Source of the DNA: Gnetum montanum
Lineage: Eukaryota; Streptophyta; Gnetopsida; Gnetales; Gnetaceae
Reading direction: 5' to 3'
Assembly (NCBI GenBank): GCA_015680685.1
Contig: MNCI01008330.1
Coordinates: 22,693-86,692, forward strand
DNA: 64,000 nt
This document shows positions 57,501 to 64,000 of the stretch, one piece after another. The position numbers and the translations under genes were made by a program. The stretch's first letter is position 1; each line of letters begins with the position of its first letter. The notes under the pieces are model-generated. The model had not been told where the DNA came from. It searched no databases and saw only the letters and a list, made by a program, of their open reading frames with translations.

Positions 57501-59582
57501 ATGGATGATGGGTGACTCAAGATCCATCCCAACTCATCAAGCCTTGGATAAGGAACCATGTTCAACTTGCACATGCCGAGAACCCACCAAAAGATGTGGG
57601 TGAATCGTTGTCTGTCACCATCAAAAACTTTGGTGGGAAACATTGTGCATCCCTTGATAGCACAAATATGGAGCCCCATGTTAAGCAAGGAAACATGGAG
57701 AAGGCTAAAAAGTTCCTTGAAAAAGCTAAGGATTCAACTAAAGAAAAACTTAAGAGGCCTTTGGTTGATAAGATAGCACGAGTTTTAGAGAAGCCCTCAA
57801 AGAAAAGATTAATCATTAAGCTTAATCAAGTGCAAGATGGGGTTAGAGGTATGCTCTATTTGTTTTGTTATTATTGTTTAAAGTTATATTTTAAACTATG
57901 GTTTTGGAAAAATGTGCTAACTTGTTCTACATTTTACGGTTGTTGTTGTTGTAGGCAAGTAACAAGAGTAGGAGGCTGCTATATAAATAGTAGTACTTGA
58001 GGCAAAATGAAGGCATCAAGAGGAAGAAGTAGCCAAGGCGGATGTAAGGCATCAAGAGGAGTCAAAAACAGCATAGTAGCTAATGTAGAACTAAGGCACC
58101 AAGAGAAGGAAGCAATGCAACATCATGAGGATGTGGGCCTAGCCCATCCTCCTATGAATAATTTTGATGCTTTGTTTGAGGATTCACACTTAGGTGAACC
58201 TCCTAATATCATTCTAGAGGGTCTTTTAAGTGCTTATAATTTTCAGTTGTATGCACTATTTTTTTTTCTCATCCAATGTTGCTTGCTTACAATGGTTGTT
58301 CTAGCTTCAAAGCATCAAGCTGAAGCTTCCACCTCCACCTTCTATATGCAACCATGGATAGATATCTTTTATAAGATGGAGTTCATGCAAGGCATAGTGG
58401 AAGACATGATCAACCAATTTCACTAGTTATCTCTAGAAGTTGGTGAGATTTTTAACCCATTTTGCCATTGTTGTTCACATGTTCTTGGTTTTTATTTTGG
58501 TTTTTCATGGTTATGTAATTTTTGATATTTTTAGGTTTTTAGTTTTTTTATAGTTTTATGCATCTAATTTTGTTGGTTATTTGTTGTTGTTTATAGTGCC
58601 TAAGTTCAGATGGGTTCCAAACTAGACTATAGAGATTAATGTGCTACCTACTCTACCTCCTAATGTGGAAAATGTCCCACATAAGTTGTACAAGGATGCC
58701 ACTTCATATGAACTTTCATGCATAAAGTCTTTGTGGGAATGTAGATGCTTCAATGAGTTCCTATGTGAAGAAGTTGTTGCTTTAAGGAGGAAGAATAAGC
58801 AACTAAAGGAAAAGGTAAAGGATGTTAAGGATCACAAGGAATTTGTGGAGGCCCAAGTGACCAACAGGGACTCCTTGTGCATCAATGATATCACTTGGGC
58901 TTCCTACTATAATGTTATTCATGAAAATGTTTCCCTTGCCTAAGAAGTAGTGGAATAGAAGCTACAAATAGATCTAATAAACCACAAGGCTGGTGAATAG
59001 AAGGACTATTGTGCTTGGGTCCTTGAGTGGAGTCTAGTGCAAAAGAATCACAAAAGATAATACAAGGTCTAGTAGGATGCCTACCTCAATTAGCTATAAG
59101 ATGAATCTATGGAACTACACCAATTAGAGTTATTTATGAAGGGGATCCATGTAGAGGAGATCTACAAGTTTTTTGTAGATAGTGTGATGGTTACTGACTT
59201 CCCTGTTCATTAGATGGTTACTGCCTCAGGGGAGGCAACCACTACCACTTTCTGACATGAACCTCCTATGTGGAGTGACATCAATGAGAACAACATCCTC
59301 ATGGGTGTTCATCTTGGGGATGTAGACTAGGCCAACATGACTGAAGACTAGCTCCTCCACCATCTAGAGGTTGGTCTTTAGACTTTCCTCATAAAATTTG
59401 CTACCCCAAAACCCTCTCATGTTTGTTTATTTTAGTTTTGGTACGATTTATTCTTTTATTTAAGTTATTTGTTGATTGCTAATTGATCTTGTGTTTTCAT
59501 GTTATAGGCATCAAGTGATACTAGTGGTCCTAGTAGTAAGGGTTGGAATGACCCTTCACCTCCTCCTCCAAATGCTTCCTAG
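54549..59582 (+). pseudogene. Intron-bearing gene-like family, copy B (near full length)
   Basis: E1 starts at ATG 54549 (MSRRKAPKKNPLLEEADVVS, a basic opening). E2 runs about 55811-56253, E3 56353-56627, E4 56793-57848, E5 57955-58442 (with a possible small intron 58249-58304), E6 58597-59420 and E7 59508-59582, stop TAG. Introns have GTATGC, GTGAGTA, GTATGCT, GTGAGA and GTTTGT donors and T-rich TAG acceptors. Splicing E2-E3 and E3-E4 keeps frame (EE-YRVNDQGL; RQ-RFVSLVKV). E4 is one frame of about 350 codons with only scattered stops: KEVKRFITHVHNANITLDVN, CWEEVEKWLNTYCGHKEF, HFIFFVAHLQRFVEFLVVKK. E6 is coiled coil (ALRRKNKQLKEKVKDVKD). About 1000 residues in all. I cannot name the family; it could be a captured gene or an accessory gene of a transposon. 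E4-E7 recur as copy A at 31680-29360. Confidence 0.78.
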
Positions 59583-59936
59583 CATCACCCACTACCCATT
59601 TTTAGTTGTTTGATTGATATTGTTTGATGTTGATGTTGTTATGGCTAATGTTAGCCAATTATTCATTTGTAGGTGGTTTTATTATTTTTAGTTTATTGTT
59701 TAAACATTTTGCCATACCATGTGGTCATGGCTATTATGTTGTAGACATTTTTAATTATAAGTTTAATTTTTAGTTTCAGTTATATTGTTTTAGCATTATG
59801 GTTTTATTACTATTTTATGGTTTTACTTTCTAATTATCATTTATGGTTACATTGGCTATCTCATATGGTTGTAATGAAAAGGTTGAAATAGCTAGACAAT
59901 ATAGTTGTAGACTAAAAACAAAAATAATTTTAATAG
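59583..59936. other. T-rich 3' flank of copy B
   Basis: TTTTAG/TTTATGG-rich DNA without frames, probably the 3' untranslated region of copy B, ending at the next LTR. Confidence 0.45.
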
Positions 59937-60900
59937 TGGATGAGTGACGAGGTACCCCTACACTCAACCATACAAATACGAGCATTACACGCACGATCTA
60001 GTCAAACTCCACATACTAAGTGCCTACATGCCTTATGGAACACTTAAGGTTAATCGTTTGTTGTCTTCCAAGACTTATTTGTATTTGTCACGATTGTATG
60101 GTTAAGTAAGCCTAAGGTATGTGAATTTTATGTCTTTTATCTTTTATCGCCTATGCTAATGATGGAAAGGGTGAAGAGACTAAGTAACTAACTTTAACTA
60201 ACTAAGTTCTAATTCCTAGCATCAGTATCTTTTCCCACTTGCCGTTCACACCTTGAACCAATGCAACCTTCTCGGATTACCAAACGCTANTCTTCTTTAT
60301 TTCTGTACACAAACTTGTGCTTAGATACAATATTTTCTTGAATAAAGATCCATTCACTTTGGGACTCCTATTGTGGGCACATGGAAATTACTCTAACTCT
60401 AGAATGGAAAAACTACAAGAATTTGGCTAAGGTCTAGATCTAGATGGTCAAAAAAGGAAGAGTCACCTCTTATTTATAGATTTGGTGGTGCGCTATGATA
60501 TCGTGTACGCAATATCGCAGGGGAAGACGCGATATCACATCCCATCATACCCCCATGATTGAATAAAAACTCATGCTCGAGCTCCTTACAAAATATTGGG
60601 AAGGTATGGAATTATTGACTTGAATGGAACTAATGGTGAATGGGATGACATGTGAATGGATCATCATTACAGAACATGAAAAAACTCGTGTTCATAAAAA
60701 AAAGAGTGAACACATTATACATTTGACATTAGGCCTTATTTGGCAGCTGAGAGAGAAGAGAGAAGAGAGAAGAAGTCTGCTGCTTCCAACGCCAAGATTG
60801 TGCCTTTTGTAATTTATCCATAAGCGTGCCATCCATCTCGTTCCTTGTATAGCTGCTTTAGCACTGATCCATTCCAAGTGTTCCCTTTAGATCTAATCTG
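59937..60900 (-). repeat. GATATC-family gypsy LTR (3' LTR of the right-hand element)
   Basis: Begins TGGATGAGTGACGAGGTACCCC, matching 7188 onward, and includes 'gattaccaaacgct' and the box GATATC-N8-AATATC at 60497-60516. An N lies at 60290. It is less decayed than the LTR at 7188 (CpGs such as TACGC are kept). The upper edge is approximate. Confidence 0.6.
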
Positions 60901-62400
60901 TTGTTGTATGATTTCCATCTGAACACACAACACAGTCTTTATATTAGTAAGGGTAAATGAATCACAATGCAGTTGATACCTTACTCCAGTGAAAGGTCCA
61001 TTGGCTAAGTTGTGGTATGGCTGATACAGGTTTAGAGATATAATAGGGGTGACTACCAAAGGTGTAGGGGTTAGGAGAAAATCAAAAAAATTGGGTCAAG
61101 ACCCCCATGACTAAAAGTGAACCTCTAGTAGCAATAGAATGGAGAAAGAAAAAGAACAAGAAAGATGGAGAAAAAGAGACAACTGTAACATCGATGAAAT
61201 GGATGTCAAGATGGAAATGAAAAAAATAGAGTTTATTACAAAGGGAAAGAATTTAATTGATGCATCAAAGAGGAATGCCAGTGGGTCCTCCCCAAAGTAG
61301 GCTCATGCCCTTAATGCCCTGAAAATCCCACATTCAAAGAGTCCATAGGCTCTGGGAATGTCATTTGGAACAAGATTTAAAGTCTTAAGCACAAGAATTT
61401 ACCACAAAGAAAATAATGCATCAACTAAAATATACACTAATGATACAACTAGTAATGAGGTGAATAACGGAGAGAAGGATGGAGAGAAGAGAATGGAATG
61501 GTATCCCAAGAACAAGGTGGTGTACAGCCCCTTGTGTATTTGATGATTAATGTGACTTGGTAGATCCCATTCCAAATCCGGCCTCAAACAAACCAGATCC
61601 AGTGACTTCGCATTAATGCATTCAGCCCATCCATCCACTTGAAGTAACAAGAATGCATCCCTCAAGAGCCACCACCATTCTAACAAAGCGAAGGAGGAGA
61701 GAATAGGAAGCAAGAATAGCCTTAGTTAGAGGGAACATGTTTATTTTAGTTCCATAACCAGTGCTTGTAGCCCAAATGTTTATTTCTTCTAAGGGGTGTA
61801 CTTCAAATTCTCATAGTATTTTTTATGTGTTTATATGTGAGAACCACACCATGCAAAGACTTTATTATTTTTATTTTTATGATCTCAGCTTCTCAATGAT
61901 GGAGCAATGTTGGAATGGTAAGAAAAATCCAAAAAGAAAACATCCAAGCACCTAGGAGAAAGGCCAACACAAATGCATCAAGTTCCCTTGAAGTCGCACC
62001 CTTTTCAATCCTTGAGTCCTTCCTTAGTTTGAGAAACGCCCAGTCACTGATTCGTTGATAGTTCTTATTTAGAAAGGGACTATACATTTCCAAGCCAAGA
62101 GAGACAATAGAAATTTATGGATGTATGGATGAAGTTAACTCATTGCCTGCTATATCAAAAGAACCATTCCTTAGTATCAACATCATAATCTTAGAGGTAG
62201 AAACCAAACATTAGCAATCAATAGAAATAGTTCATGCCATCATTAAGAGCACTTATTAGGTGACAAAATTGACAAAATGAAAAACACACACACAAATAAA
62301 AGATTAAGAATGAATGATGTTGTAAAAAAAATAAGAAAAGTTAAAGAAATTTGAAAAACAAAAATGTGTAAAACAAATACTTAAAAGAACTGAGGGCCCC
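60901..62400 (-). repeat. Gypsy 3' non-coding region, partner of 11900-12770
   Basis: Matches the 11900-12770 segment in order and strand. It sits between gag-protease (62673 upward) and the LTR (59937-60900), as the untranslated part of a gag-protease-only element. The 105-codon open frame at 61713-61399 has no motif and its partner region is not open, so it is not called. Confidence 0.5.
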
Positions 62401-64000
62401 AAATGATTAGCATAGGTGGCCATCTCCCCCATGATTGAATTAAAAGGGAGAGATTCGAAATAACAAGTGCTTATTTGAATTTCTTAGAAGTGTCCAACTT
62501 CTCCCAATTTATGTTTTTAGATTAAGGGTTGGAAGTTGGCGATGCTCATACTCCAATGTGTCTATGCTTTCATTGTGGTTGTAAGTTGTTTCCCCAGTTA
62601 GTTCCATGCATATTGGTGGGTTTCTCTCTTGATTAGCTATCAACCACTAGGTGTTCTCTTGTTTTGTGGTTGCTACATATAGGCACCTTTGTATATGAGT
62701 TTTTTGGGCACACCAGTTGCATGCAGGAGATGCTGAGCATTCGTCCATGTCATCACCCTCTGAGTTACTGTGTATGTGATGCATGGAACTTTCTTCTTCT
62801 CGATCTTTCCGTAAATTTTTTCCTTAGATATTTTCAAGGAAAGATCATGGATTCCTAGGCATGCATTGATGGTGCTAAACCATGCCCTCCCCATTATAAT
62901 TGGGAAGTCCCCTTTGTTATTGTTGACTTCTATCACTAGGAAATCAACTGGGTATGACCAACCACACACAGTGGTAATGATGTCCTCCACTAATCCCAAG
63001 GGAATAATGATGGATTGGTCAGCCAGCTCTAGTTGAATATTGCTCTTCTTGAGTGGAGGAAGGTTCTAGGCTTTATACATTTCTCGTGAGATTAAGTTGA
63101 CTCCAAAACCTGAGTCAAGAAGATCCTTATGAAGTTCATTCCCAGTAACTTGAAGGTAGATTAAGGGACTTCCAGGGTCAGAGAGTTTCTTGGGAAGGTG
63201 GCCCACCTTGATCCAGTCGGTAATGGTATGTGTTAACATAACCATATGCATTGAGATCTATTGTTGGTTTGAAGGAAGCTCTGAAGCCTTATTTGTTGGA
63301 GGAGTGTGCACAAACTCAACCACTTGTGGTTGTTAGAGCTTTTTTGGGCTTTTGGTTCTAAAGAAATGTCTTCTCTTTGTGTAGTTGTCAGAACTAGTAG
63401 TGGGTTGAAAGTTTACAGTTCTTGTAGCATTACATTGTTACAGTTGAGCGGGGAGTTCCCCTTGCATCATTGGAGTGGGTGGTAGTAGAACTATTTTCAT
63501 AAAAGATGCGGATGGATTCAGAGGATGGTATGCATGTGGAGTGTCTCCCATAGGAGAAGGAGTCCTAAAATACTCCGGAAATTGGTAGTAACGTCATGGT
63601 GTCACATGACCTACAGAGTTAGGTAGAGAGGCCAGTTGCTACATGTAGTAGCCATATGGGTCTGGTTGCTGGTAAGGGTATTGTTGCCTAGGCAGTGGCA
63701 TCCCCCATGATTGTGGGTGTTGCCACTACTGGTGTTGCCCGATAGGTTGTGGCAGAGTCCCACTTGGATAATATGTTAACAGTTGGTGGAACTACCTTGG
63801 GTTACCTTGGGGATAAGGTAACCTTCGGGGTGCTTGCCGTCTGTTAAGTCTTGGGTTGAGTGCATACACTCCAAACTCTTGTATATGTGAGATTATTGGG
63901 AAACATTCCTTAGGATGGTCATATTGGGAGATCTCACATCCACTATCATTGTCTGTGCCAGAATCCACAACCTCATCGACGATAGTCATTTTCCCTTACC
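62401..64000 (-). pseudogene. Gypsy gag-protease, 5' part beyond the right edge
   Basis: A single minus frame runs from 63989 to 62673 with about nine stops. It begins in Gag: CEISQYDHPKEC at 63937-63902 (knuckle, second Cys changed to Ser), then a Pro/Gln/Tyr-rich stretch. From 63251: TITDWIKVGHLPKKLSDPGS, LHKDLLDSGFGVNLISREMY with the intact protease site D-S-G, QLELADQSIIIPLGLVEDII, PVDFLVIEV and FPIIMGRAWFSTINACLGI. This is the Athila-like protease with its usual closing motif. After protease the frame ends in non-coding DNA and an LTR, with no RT or integrase. It is a non-autonomous element of the same family as 13080-14535. Confidence 0.88.

Noticed and set aside
61399-61713. 105-codon minus-strand open frame
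   Set aside because: No motif, and the matching region at 12190-12340 is not open. It lies in the non-coding stretch between gag-protease and LTR.

Overview
The window looks like intergenic DNA from a large, repeat-rich plant genome, most simply a gymnosperm or similar. The evidence is nested LTR retrotransposons, AT-rich and CpG-poor DNA, ORFs riddled with stops of the C-to-T (5-methyl-C deamination) kind, and degraded exons of a plant CYP97 carotenoid hydroxylase. I see no intact protein-coding gene, no rRNA or tRNA gene and no CRISPR. Nearly all coding signal is fossil.

Layout: 1-1070 is a dispersed repeat, seen again at 31680-32800. 2362-7171 is one complete Ty1/copia element with both LTRs, primer site, polypurine tract and a 5-bp target duplication. 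7188-14910 is a minus-strand mosaic of Ty3/gypsy LTR pieces, a transposon-associated ORF with a coiled coil (8200-10993) and a gag (13080-14535). 15700-16560 is the 3' end of another copia pol. 17690-22640 holds minus-strand remains of host genes: an unidentified protein (17690-18112), CYP97A-like P450 (18130-18644) and a fragment that reads as DNA-PKcs/PRKDC (21590-22640). 24961-28460 is a gypsy gag-protease. 29360-31680 (minus) and 54549-59582 (plus) are two copies of one multi-exon gene-like family with introns at matching positions. 32940-43040 is a gypsy LTR plus gag with tandemly duplicated 3' regions and a 1.9-kb tail-to-tail LTR palindrome. 43100-44950 is a second copy of the 8-11 kb ORF, broken by a CpG-rich insertion. 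47460-50900 (minus) is a gypsy pol with RT, two RNase H-like segments and integrase. 51690-54540 is a roughly 190-bp tandem array. 59937-64000 (minus) is a gag-protease-only gypsy element running off the right edge.

The elements fall into a few families sharing LTRs: one gypsy family has GATATC-N8-GATATC LTRs and a Gag zinc knuckle of unusual spacing; another has an inverted TTACTA/TAGTAA box and minisatellites. Several elements lack reverse transcriptase and integrase and would have depended on relatives.

The two most noteworthy observations are the DNA-PKcs-like fragment, since this kinase is usually described from animals and some other eukaryotes but not from model flowering plants, and the two-copy intron-retaining gene family of unknown function. 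Several single-N positions are flanked by direct duplications and are probably assembly joints. All family calls rest on reading motifs by eye; no database search was possible.
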